From Streptacidiphilus albus JL83 (GTDB lineage: Bacteria; Actinomycetota; Actinomycetes; Streptomycetales; Streptomycetaceae): 64,000 bases of DNA. The notes beneath the pieces were generated by a model that saw only the letters and a program-made list of their open reading frames with translations, did not search any database and was not told the DNA's origin. Position numbers and translations under genes: made by a program. Of the stretch, positions 36,937 through 44,527 are shown piece after piece (position 1 is the stretch's first letter; each line of letters begins with the position of its first letter). The stretch is from assembly GCF_000744705.1 (NCBI RefSeq), contig NZ_JQML01000001.1, positions 6,768,017 through 6,832,016 on the forward strand, written 5' to 3'.

Positions 36937-38148
36937 TCAGTCCGCGAGCCGGTAGTCCTCCAGCAGCCGCCGGCCGATGATCATTTTCTGGATCTCCGCC
37001 GTGCCCTCGCCGATCAGCAGCATCGGGGCCTCCCGGTACAGCCGCTCGATCTCGTACTCCTTGGAGAAGCCGTAGCCGCCGTGGATCCGGAACGAGTCCT
37101 CCACGACCTCCTTGCAGTACTCGGCGGCCAGGTACTTGGCCATGCCGGCCTCCAGGTCGTTGCGCTGCCCGGAGTCCTTCTTCCGGGCGGCCATCACCAT
37201 CATCTGGTGCGCGGCCTCGACCTTGGTCGCCATCTCGGAGAGCTTGAACTGGATCGCCTGGTGCTCGGCGATCTTCTTGCCGAAGGTGGAGCGCTGCTGG
37301 GCGTAGCGGATGCCCAGCTCGAACGCCCGCTGGGCGACCCCGCAGCCGCGCGCGGCCACGTTCACCCGGCCCACCTCGACGCCGTCCATCATCTGGTAGA
37401 AGCCGCGACCGGAGGCGCCGCCGAGGACCATGTCGGCCGGTACCCGGACGTCCTCCAGGATCATCTCGGTGGTGTCGACGCCCTTGTAGCCCATCTTCTC
37501 GATCTTGCCGGGGATGGTCAGCCCGGGGACGCTCTCGTTGGGGCCGAAGCCGGGCGTCTTCTCGATCAGGAAGGTGGTCATCGACTTGTGCGGGGGTGAG
37601 CCCTCCGGCCGGCCCTCGTCGGTTCGGCAGAGCACCGCGACCAGGGTGGAGGTGCCGCCGTTGGTCAGCCACATCTTCTGCCCGTTGACCACGTAGTCGT
37701 CCCCGTCGCGGACGCCCTTGGTGCGGATCGCCGAGACGTCCGAGCCCAGGCCGGGCTCCGACATCGAGAAGGCGCCGCGCACCTCGCCGGTGGCCATCCG
37801 CGGGAGGAAGCGGTCCTTCTGCTCCTGGGTGCCGTGCTGGGCGATCATGTACGCCACGATGAAGTGGGTGTTGACGATCCCCGAGACCGACATCCAGCCG
37901 CGCGCGATCTCCTCCACCACCAGGGCGTAGGTGAGCAGAGACTCGCCGAGGCCGCCGTACTCCTCCGGGATCATGAGCCCGAACAGGCCCATCTCCTTCA
38001 TGCCCTCGACGATCTCGGCCGGGTACTCGTCGCGGTGCTCCAGCTCGGTGGCGACCGGAATGATCTCCTTGTCGACAAAGTTCCGGACCGTGGCGAGGAT
38101 GTCCTGCTGGATCTCGGTGAGGCCTTCGGTCTGGGCGAGGCGTCCCAT
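36937..38148 (-). CDS. mcd: Acyl-CoA dehydrogenase of the ethylmalonyl-CoA cluster, probable methylsuccinyl-CoA dehydrogenase
   Basis: The 403-residue protein has the acyl-CoA dehydrogenase architecture: GLMIPEEYGGLGES, FSMSEPGLGSDVSAI (FAD/substrate), KMWLTNGG, STFGKKIAEHQAIQFKLSEM, and IGEGTAEIQ with the catalytic Glu. It belongs to the same run as MaoC hydratase, CitE-like lyase, ethylmalonyl-CoA mutase and ccr. By position it should oxidise (2S)-methylsuccinyl-CoA to mesaconyl-CoA. Dedicated Mcd enzymes in alphaproteobacteria are longer, so the assignment rests on context. ATG 38148 follows GGAGCTG. A strong terminator follows the gene. Confidence 0.85.
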   Translation of the reverse strand: MGRLAQTEGLTEIQQDILATVRNFVDKEIIPVATELEHRDEYPAEIVEGMKEMGLFGLMIPEEYGGLGESLLTYALVVEEIARGWMSVSGIVNTHFIVAYMIAQHGTQEQKDRFLPRMATGEVRGAFSMSEPGLGSDVSAIRTKGVRDGDDYVVNGQKMWLTNGGTSTLVAVLCRTDEGRPEGSPPHKSMTTFLIEKTPGFGPNESVPGLTIPGKIEKMGYKGVDTTEMILEDVRVPADMVLGGASGRGFYQMMDGVEVGRVNVAARGCGVAQRAFELGIRYAQQRSTFGKKIAEHQAIQFKLSEMATKVEAAHQMMVMAARKKDSGQRNDLEAGMAKYLAAEYCKEVVEDSFRIHGGYGFSKEYEIERLYREAPMLLIGEGTAEIQKMIIGRRLLEDYRLAD

Positions 38149-38254
38149 GACAGCTCCTGTGAGGGCGGGAGGGCGGTGCGGGGCAGAAGAGGGGGGCGGA
38201 TGCCCTCCGGTCGTGGCAGTGACCGCAGGGCACCCGGGTCGGGGGCGGCGCGGG

Positions 38255-38758
38255 TCAGCGCAGCGGCTCGGGGCGGCCGGGCTGCTCGCCGCCGCGCTCC
38301 TTGATGTAGGTCTCGGTGGGAACCATGACCTTGCGGCGGAAGATGCAGACGACGGTGCCGTCCTGCTTGTAGCCCTTGGTCTCGACGTACACGATGCCGC
38401 GGTCGGACTTGGACTTCGACGGGGTCTTGTCCAGGACGACGGTCTCGCCGTAGAGGGTGTCGCCGTGGAAGGTCGGCGCGATGTGCTTGAGCGACTCGAC
38501 CTCCAGGTTGGCGATGGCCTTTCCGGAGACGTCGGGAACCGACATTCCCAGCAGCAGAGAATAGATGTAATTGCCAACCACGACGTTCTTTCCGAAGTCG
38601 GTGGTCTTCTCCGCGTAGTTGCTGTCCATGTGCAGCGGGTGGTGGTTCATGGTCAGCAGGCAGAACAGGTGGTCGTCGTACTCGGTGATGGTCTTTCCGG
38701 GCCAGTGCTTGTAGACCGCTCCGACCTCGAACTCCTCGTAGGTGCGTCCGAACTGCAT
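38255..38758 (-). CDS. MaoC-family hydratase, probable mesaconyl-CoA hydratase
   Basis: The 167-residue hot-dog-fold protein shows EFEVGAVYKHWPGKTITEYD, the hydratase His region TMNHHPLHMDSNYAEKT and VVGNYIYSLLLGMSV. In the ethylmalonyl-CoA pathway this enzyme converts mesaconyl-CoA to beta-methylmalyl-CoA, the substrate of the lyase encoded just upstream. ATG 38758 is preferred since GGAGG lies about 10 bp upstream; GTG 38767 would overlap the lyase stop (GTGA) but places GGAGG too close. 106 bp separate it from the dehydrogenase. Confidence 0.88.
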   Translation of the reverse strand: MQFGRTYEEFEVGAVYKHWPGKTITEYDDHLFCLLTMNHHPLHMDSNYAEKTTDFGKNVVVGNYIYSLLLGMSVPDVSGKAIANLEVESLKHIAPTFHGDTLYGETVVLDKTPSKSKSDRGIVYVETKGYKQDGTVVCIFRRKVMVPTETYIKERGGEQPGRPEPLR

Positions 38759-38763
38759 CTGGA

Positions 38764-39720
38764 TCACGCCTCCGGAATCTGGAAGGAGCTGGTGCGCCTG
38801 AGGCCGGCGTTGCGCCCCTTGCCGGCGACGACCAGGGCCATCTTGCGGCTGGCCTCGTCGATCATCTCGTCGCCGAGCATGGCCGAGCCCTTGGCGCCGC
38901 CCTCGGCCGAGGTGCACCAGTCGTAGGCGTCCAGGATCAGCTCGGCGTGGTCGTAGTCCTCCTGGCTGGGGGAGTACACCTCGTTGGCCGCGTCGACCTG
39001 GCCGGGGTGCAGCACCCACTTGCCGTCGAAGCCCAGCGCCGCCGAGCGCCGGGCGACCTCGCGGTAGCCCTCGACATTGCGGATCTGCAGGTAGGGGCCG
39101 TCGATCGCCTGGAGGTCGTGCATCCGGGCGGCCATCAGGATCCGCATCAGGATGTAGTGGTACGCGTCGGCGCCGTAGCCGGGCGGCTGCTCGCCGACGA
39201 CCAGGGTCTTCATGTTGATCGAGGCCATGAAGTCGGCCGGGCCGAAGACGATGGTCTCCATCCGGGGCGAGGCGCCGGCGATGGCGTCGACGTTGACCAG
39301 GCCCTTGGCGTTCTCGATCTGCGCCTCGATGCCGATCCGGCCGACCTCGAAGCCCATGGTCTTCTCGATCTGGGTGAGCAGCAGGTCCAGGGCCACGATC
39401 TGCTGGGCGTCCTGGACCTTGGGCAGCATGATGCAGTCGAGGTTCTGTCCGGCGCCCTCGACCACGGTGACCACGTCGCGGTAGGTCCAGTGGGTGGTCC
39501 AGTCGTTCACCCGGACGACGCGGGTCTTGCCGGTCCAGTCGCCCTTGTTGAGGGCGTCCACGATGGTGTGGCGGGCGCCCTCCTTGGCGATCGGCGCGCA
39601 GGCGTCCTCCAGGTCCAGGAAGACCTGGTCGGCGGGCAGGCCCTGGGCCTTCTCCAGGAAGCGCGGGTTGCTGCCCGGGACGGCCAGGCAGGAACGGCGG
39701 GGGCGAAGACGGTCGGTCAT
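38764..39720 (-). CDS. HpcH/CitE-family CoA lyase, probable malyl/beta-methylmalyl-CoA lyase
   Basis: The 318-residue protein begins RSCLAVPGSNPRFLEKAQGL and has VFLDLEDACAPIAKEGAR (metal Glu/Asp), IGIEAQIENAKGLVNVDAIA and ETIVFGPADFMAS, all CitE/Mcl blocks. It should split (2R,3S)-beta-methylmalyl-CoA into propionyl-CoA and glyoxylate, and perhaps act on malyl-CoA. Its end abuts the hydratase gene and it starts 70 bp after the mutase stop. It is consistent with the ethylmalonyl-CoA cluster. Confidence 0.9.
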   Translation of the reverse strand: MTDRLRPRRSCLAVPGSNPRFLEKAQGLPADQVFLDLEDACAPIAKEGARHTIVDALNKGDWTGKTRVVRVNDWTTHWTYRDVVTVVEGAGQNLDCIMLPKVQDAQQIVALDLLLTQIEKTMGFEVGRIGIEAQIENAKGLVNVDAIAGASPRMETIVFGPADFMASINMKTLVVGEQPPGYGADAYHYILMRILMAARMHDLQAIDGPYLQIRNVEGYREVARRSAALGFDGKWVLHPGQVDAANEVYSPSQEDYDHAELILDAYDWCTSAEGGAKGSAMLGDEMIDEASRKMALVVAGKGRNAGLRRTSSFQIPEA

Positions 39721-39790
39721 TCGTTCGGTCCTCTGCGGGTGTGAGGGTGGGAATGGAGGGTCCGGCGGCTGCGACTCTATTGCGGGCCCG

Positions 39791-41809
39791 CTAGGGCGCA
39801 GGTGTGACCTTCCACGCTTCGAGTCCGTGGGCCAGCCGGATCTCGTCGACGATCCGGCCGATGATGGTGGTGATGCCGAAGTCCTTGGGGGTGAACACCG
39901 CGGCGACGCCCTGGGCGAGCAGCGCCTGCTCGTCGGCGAGCGGGATGATTCCGCCGACGATCACCGGCACGTCCTCCACCCCGGCCCGGCGCAGCCGCCG
40001 CAGCACGTCCGGCACCAGTTCGGCGTGGGCGCCGGAGAGGATCGACAGACCGACGCAGTGGACGTCCTCGGCGACGGCCGCCGAGGTGATCTGCTCCGGC
40101 GTCAGCCTGATCCCCTGGTAGACCACCTCGAAGCCGGCGTCGCGGGCCCGGACGGCGATCTGCTCGGCGCCGTTGGAGTGCCCGTCCAGACCGGGCTTGC
40201 CGACCAGCAGCCGCAGTCGGCCGCTGCCCAGCTCCTCGGCGGTGGCGGCGACGGCCGCGCGGACCGCCCGCAGCTCCTCGTTGCCCTCGCCGCCGATCGG
40301 GCCGGTGACCGGTGCGCCGCCGACGCCGGTGGGGGCGCGGTACTCGCCGAAGACCTCGCGCAGGGCGAAGGACCACTCGCCGGTGGTCACCCCGGCCCGG
40401 ACGCAGTCCAGGGTGGCCGGCACCAGGTTGGCCGGGGTCGCGGCCAGCCGCTTCAGCTCGGCCAGTGCCGCCTGCGCGGCCGGCTCGTCGCGCTGCTCGC
40501 GCCAGCGGCCGAAGGCCTCGGCGACGGCCCGCTCCGAGTCCGGGTCGACCTGCATGATCGCGGTGTCCAGGTCGGCGGTGAGCGGGCTGGGCTCGGTGGT
40601 CTCGAAGCAGTTGACGCCGACGACCTTGTCCGCGCCGGACTCGATCCGGGCCCGCCGCTCGGCGTGCGAGCCGACCAGCGCGGCCTTGAGGTAGCCGGAC
40701 TCGACGGCCGGCACCACCCCGCCCATGCCGAGCACCTTCTCGATCTCCGCGTTCGCGCCGTCGACCAGCTCGGCGACCTTGGCCTCGACCACATGGCTGC
40801 CGTCGAAGAGGTCGCCGTACTCCAGCAGGTCCGACTCGTAGGCCAGCACCTGCTGGATCCGCAGCGACCACTGCTGGTCCCAGGGCCGGGGCAGGCCCAG
40901 CGCCTCGTTCCAGGCCGGGAGCTGCACCGCGCGGGCGCGGGCGTCCTTGGACAGGGTGACCGCCAGCATCTCCAGCACGATCCGCTGGACGTTGTTCTCC
41001 GGCTGCGCCTCGGTCAGCCCCAGGGAGTTGACCTGCACCCCGTAGCGGAACCGGCGCTGCCGGGCGTCGGTGATGCCGTAGCGCTCGCGGGTGACGGTGT
41101 CCCAGATCCGGCCGAAGGCGCGGAGCTTGCACATCTCCTCGACGAAGCGGACGCCGGCGTTGACGAAGAAGGAGATCCGCGCGACCACCTCGCCCATCTG
41201 CTCCGGCGCGACCTGCCCGCCGTCGCGGACCGCGTCCAGCACCGCGATGGCGGTGCACATCGCGTACGCCAGCTCCTGGACCGGGGTGGCCCCGGCCTCC
41301 TGGAGGTGGTAGCTGCAGATGTTGATCGGGTTCCACTTGGGGATGTTCGCCACCGTGTAGGCGATCATGTCGGTGGTCAGCCGCAGGCTGGGTCCGGGCG
41401 GGAAGACGTGCGTCCCGCGCGACAGGTACTCCTTGACGATGTCGTTCTGGGTGGTGCCGGTGAGCTTGGCGATGTCCGCGCCCTGTTCCTCCGCGACGAC
41501 CTGGTACATCGCCAGCAGCCACATGGCGGTGGCGTTGATCGTCATGGAGGTGTTGGTGCGTTCCAGCGGGATGCCCTCGAACAGCGCCCGCATGTCGCCG
41601 AGGTGGCTCACCGGCACGCCGACCCGGCCGACCTCGCCCTTGGCCAGGACGTGGTCCGGGTCGTAGCCGGTCTGGGTCGGCAGGTCGAAGGCGACCGAGA
41701 GGCCGGTCTGACCCTTCGCCAGGTTCCTGCGGTAGAGCTCGTTCGAGGCGGCGGCGGACGAGTGTCCGGCGTAGGTCCGCATCAGCCAGGGGCGGTCGCG
41801 CTCAGCCAT
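39791..41809 (-). CDS. ecm: Ethylmalonyl-CoA mutase, coenzyme B12-dependent
   Basis: The 672-residue protein is a single-chain acyl-CoA mutase with an N-terminal TIM barrel (SVAFDLPTQTGYDPDHVLAK, TNTSMTINATAMWLLAMY) and a C-terminal cobalamin-binding fold with the base-off motif in KPGLDGHSNGAEQIA (D-x-H-x-x-G). The context with ccr and the lyase identifies ethylmalonyl-CoA rather than methylmalonyl-CoA as likely substrate (MeaA/Ecm type). ATG 41809 is preferred to GTG 41818 because GAGGTG lies at a normal distance. It consumes the cofactor made by the B12 operon at 12727-23050. Confidence 0.94.
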   Translation of the reverse strand: MAERDRPWLMRTYAGHSSAAASNELYRRNLAKGQTGLSVAFDLPTQTGYDPDHVLAKGEVGRVGVPVSHLGDMRALFEGIPLERTNTSMTINATAMWLLAMYQVVAEEQGADIAKLTGTTQNDIVKEYLSRGTHVFPPGPSLRLTTDMIAYTVANIPKWNPINICSYHLQEAGATPVQELAYAMCTAIAVLDAVRDGGQVAPEQMGEVVARISFFVNAGVRFVEEMCKLRAFGRIWDTVTRERYGITDARQRRFRYGVQVNSLGLTEAQPENNVQRIVLEMLAVTLSKDARARAVQLPAWNEALGLPRPWDQQWSLRIQQVLAYESDLLEYGDLFDGSHVVEAKVAELVDGANAEIEKVLGMGGVVPAVESGYLKAALVGSHAERRARIESGADKVVGVNCFETTEPSPLTADLDTAIMQVDPDSERAVAEAFGRWREQRDEPAAQAALAELKRLAATPANLVPATLDCVRAGVTTGEWSFALREVFGEYRAPTGVGGAPVTGPIGGEGNEELRAVRAAVAATAEELGSGRLRLLVGKPGLDGHSNGAEQIAVRARDAGFEVVYQGIRLTPEQITSAAVAEDVHCVGLSILSGAHAELVPDVLRRLRRAGVEDVPVIVGGIIPLADEQALLAQGVAAVFTPKDFGITTIIGRIVDEIRLAHGLEAWKVTPAP

Positions 41810-41814
41810 GCTGC

Positions 41815-43152
41815 TCACTCACCTCGGAATCGGTTGATCGCCGGCAGGTGCTTGGCGCGGAGCTCGGCGTTCCGGACGCCCAGCCCCTCCTGCGGGGCCA
41901 GGCAGAGCACGCCGACCTTGCCCTGGTGCTTGTTGTGGTGCACGTCCAGCGCGGCCTGGCCGGTCTCGGCCAGGGTGTACGTCTTGGACAGGGTGGGGTG
42001 GATCTTCCCCTTGGCGATCAGCCGGTTGGCCTCCCAGGCCTCGCGGTAGTTGGCGAAGTGCGAGCCGACGATGCGCTTCAGCGACATCCACAGGTAGCGG
42101 TTGTCGTACTGGTGCATGTAGCCGCTGGTGGAGGCGCAGGTGACGATGGTGCCGCCCTTGCGGGTGACGTAGACCGAGGCGCCGAAGGTCTCCCGGCCCG
42201 GGTGCTCGAAGACGATGTCGACGTCCTCACCACCCGTCAGTTCCCGGATCCGGCCGCCCAACCGCTTCCACTCGCGCGGGTCCTGGTTGTGCTCGTCCTT
42301 CCAGAACTTGTAGCCCTCGGCACTGCGGTCGATGATCGCCTCGGCGCCCATCGCCCGGCAGATGTCGGCCTTGGTGTCGCTGGAGACCACGCAGATCGGG
42401 GTGGCGCCGCCGGCCAGCGCGTACTGGGTGGCGTACGAGCCCAGGCCGCCGCTGGCGCCCCAGATCAGCACGTTGTCCCCTTGCTTCATCCCGGCGCCGT
42501 TGCGGGAGACCAGCTGCCGGTAGGCGGTGGAGTTCACCAGCCCCGGCGAGGCCGCCTCCTCCCAGGTCAGATGGGCGGGCTTGGGCATCAGCTGGTTGGA
42601 CTTGACCAGCGCCACCTCGGCCAGGCCGCCGAAGTTGGTCTCGAAGCCCCAGATCCGCTGCTCCGGGTCGAGCATGGTGTCGTTGTGCCCGTCGGCGCTC
42701 TCCAGCTCGACGCTGAGGCAGTGCGCGACCACCTCGTCGCCCGGCTTCCAGGCGTGGACGCCGGGGCCGGTGCGCAGCACCACGCCCGCGAGGTCCGAAC
42801 CGAGGACGTGGTAGGGCAGGTTGTGGCGGGCGGCCTCGGGCGACAGCTTTCCGTAGCGGTCGAGGAAGCCGAAGGTGGAGACCGGCTCGTAGATCGAGCT
42901 CCACACGGTGTTGTAGTTCACCGAGCTGGCCATCACCGCGACCAGGGCCTCGCCCGGGCCGAGTTCGGGGACCGGGACCTCGTCCAGGTGGAGCGACTTG
43001 CGCGGGTCCTTGTCGCGGCTGTCGAGGCCGGCGAACATCTGCTCCTCGTCCCGGTGGAGCGTGACCGCCCGGTAGGACTCGGGGACGGTGAGCGCGGCGT
43101 AGTCGGCCGGGCTCGCGTCCTCGCTGAGGATGGCTTCGAGGATTTCCTTCAT
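41815..43152 (-). CDS. ccr: Crotonyl-CoA carboxylase/reductase
   Basis: The enzyme reduces crotonyl-CoA with NADPH while fixing CO2 to give ethylmalonyl-CoA. The 445-residue protein is a medium-chain dehydrogenase/reductase with NADPH motif IWGASGGLGSYATQYA. The CO2-binding residues described for the Kitasatospora setae enzyme are present at the same numbering: Asn81 (VNYNTVW), Phe170-Glu171 (IWGFETNFGG) and His365 (VGSHFANY). It is the first gene of the leftward pathway block, with a palindromic operator and candidate promoter upstream. Its stop almost touches the mutase start. Confidence 0.97.
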   Translation of the reverse strand: MKEILEAILSEDASPADYAALTVPESYRAVTLHRDEEQMFAGLDSRDKDPRKSLHLDEVPVPELGPGEALVAVMASSVNYNTVWSSIYEPVSTFGFLDRYGKLSPEAARHNLPYHVLGSDLAGVVLRTGPGVHAWKPGDEVVAHCLSVELESADGHNDTMLDPEQRIWGFETNFGGLAEVALVKSNQLMPKPAHLTWEEAASPGLVNSTAYRQLVSRNGAGMKQGDNVLIWGASGGLGSYATQYALAGGATPICVVSSDTKADICRAMGAEAIIDRSAEGYKFWKDEHNQDPREWKRLGGRIRELTGGEDVDIVFEHPGRETFGASVYVTRKGGTIVTCASTSGYMHQYDNRYLWMSLKRIVGSHFANYREAWEANRLIAKGKIHPTLSKTYTLAETGQAALDVHHNKHQGKVGVLCLAPQEGLGVRNAELRAKHLPAINRFRGE

Positions 43153-43350
43153 GGCTGCCTCCGGCGGCGTACCTGTTGAGGGGGACAGGGTGCGTCGAGA
43201 TGGGGGTACCGGGAGCGGACACCGGCGGGGAGTTACGGGGTTTCAGTCGCATGGGTGAAGCGGGTTGCTGCACTCCGCGCAGGGGTGGCGCGCGGCTCCT
43301 GGACAGGGCGCGCCAGGTGGGGAGCCGCGGCGCCGCGACCAGTGGGTAAC

Positions 43351-43395
43351 AACGTACTGGCACCCTGTGCCAGTCGTAAAGACACTGGGTGCCAG
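43351..43395 (-). promoter_or_regulatory. ccr promoter with embedded TetR-type operator
   Basis: ACTGGCAC-CCT-GTGCCAGT (43356-43374) is a perfect inverted repeat with 8-bp arms; a second, shorter one, CTGG-GTG-CCAG, lies at 43385-43395. On the minus strand TTTACG (fwd 43375-43380) and TACGTT (fwd 43351-43356) are spaced by 18 bp, and the main operator fills that spacer. Binding there would block RNA polymerase. The TetR gene at 43555-44463 is the obvious candidate. Confidence 0.75.
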
Positions 43396-43473
43396 CAATT
43401 TCGGCGGCCGCGCGTGAGCGTCGTCACGTTTCGCCCCAGTGGCCCCGGCCGTCCACCCACACCCCTCGGGAAC

Positions 43474-43513
43474 GCCGCAGGCCCGCCCGGAAGGATCCGG
43501 ACGGGCCTGCGGC
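43474..43513 (-). terminator. Terminator after the TetR gene
   Basis: gccgcaggcccgcccgga (43474-43491) pairs with tccggacgggcctgcggc (43496-43513), an 18-bp stem with one mismatch and a 4-base loop. It lies 42 bp beyond the tetR stop on the minus strand and upstream of the ccr promoter, so it separates the two transcripts. Confidence 0.85.
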
Positions 43514-43554
43514 GATACTGCTGTGACCTGCGGTGATACAGGGAAAAGCGAGTG

Positions 43555-44463
43555 TCAGAGCTTGGCCGGGGCGCCCAGGGCGACCCGGATGCTCTCGATC
43601 ACCTGGTCCAGCGGGGCGTCGGTACGGGCCACCGTGATCAGCACCTCGCCGGCCGGAGTGGCACTCACCGCGCTCTCCACGGCGCTCTCGACCGCACTCG
43701 CCAGGGTCGCGGTGGAGGCTCCCATGTCACTGCGTGCCACCCCGGGTGTCGGGGTGGCGGCGAGCCCGCCGGGGCTGGCCGGGGCGTTGCCCCAGAAGGT
43801 CCGCTTGATCACCTCGAAGGCGTGGTCGAGCTGCGGCTCGACCTCGCCCCGGCCGCCCGAGCGCAGCCAGCGGCGCAGCACGTGGTTGTGGGCCGCGACC
43901 ACGGCCGCCGCCGAGACCTCTGCCAGCATCGCGTCGTCGCCGACCCCGCGCGCCCAGCCGCCCGAGGACTGCCCGGCGGTGTCGAACCGGCCCAGGAGGT
44001 ACCGGGTGAACAACCGCTCGTACCGGGCCACCACCGCGATCTCGCGCTCGCGCAGCGTCGGCACCTGCCGGATCAGCCGGTACCGGGCCACCGAGACGTT
44101 CGGAGTGGCCGCGTACATCCGCAGCACCTCCTTGATCCCCCGGCAGACCACGTCCAGCGGGTGCTCGGACGGATCCGCGTCCGCGAGCAGGTCGGCCACC
44201 CGGACCAGGGTGTCGTCGTGGTCCGGGAAGATCGCCTCCTCCTTGGAGCGGAAGTAGCGGAAGAAGGTGCGGCGGGCCACGCCCGCCGCCGCCGCGATCT
44301 GGTCGACCGTGGTCTCCTCGTAGCCCTGGTTGGCGAACAGCTCCATGGCCGCCGCCGCGAGGTCCTGGCGCATCTGCTGGCGCTGTGCCGTCACCCTCCG
44401 GCCGCCACCACTGCTCCCACCACTGACGCCGGCGCCCACCTGCTGCGGTTCTTCCCCATGCAT
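43555..44463 (-). CDS. TetR-family transcriptional regulator of the ethylmalonyl-CoA genes
   Basis: From ATG 44463 the protein has 302 residues. The TetR helix-turn-helix is AMELFANQGYEETTVDQIAA followed by GVARRTFFRYFRSKEEAIF (about residues 35-75). A helical ligand domain follows (residues about 90-230), and then an unusual extra tail of about 70 residues (A/T/S-rich, ending VARTDAPLDQVIESIRVALG), longer than the usual TetR length of about 200. It lies between hbd and ccr, and a palindromic operator sits before ccr. It probably represses the cluster and responds to an acyl-CoA. Confidence 0.92.
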   Translation of the reverse strand: MHGEEPQQVGAGVSGGSSGGGRRVTAQRQQMRQDLAAAAMELFANQGYEETTVDQIAAAAGVARRTFFRYFRSKEEAIFPDHDDTLVRVADLLADADPSEHPLDVVCRGIKEVLRMYAATPNVSVARYRLIRQVPTLREREIAVVARYERLFTRYLLGRFDTAGQSSGGWARGVGDDAMLAEVSAAAVVAAHNHVLRRWLRSGGRGEVEPQLDHAFEVIKRTFWGNAPASPGGLAATPTPGVARSDMGASTATLASAVESAVESAVSATPAGEVLITVARTDAPLDQVIESIRVALGAPAKL

Positions 44464-44527
44464 GACGCGAACGCTACACGGCGCACCGCCGCGACCAGGC
44501 ACGGTCACCGGCGATCGCCGCCCTGCC

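Noticed and set aside
38765-38767. GTG at 38767 as the start of the MaoC hydratase
   Set aside because: It makes a neat 4-bp overlap, yet GGAGG would be only one base away; the ATG at 38758 has proper spacing.
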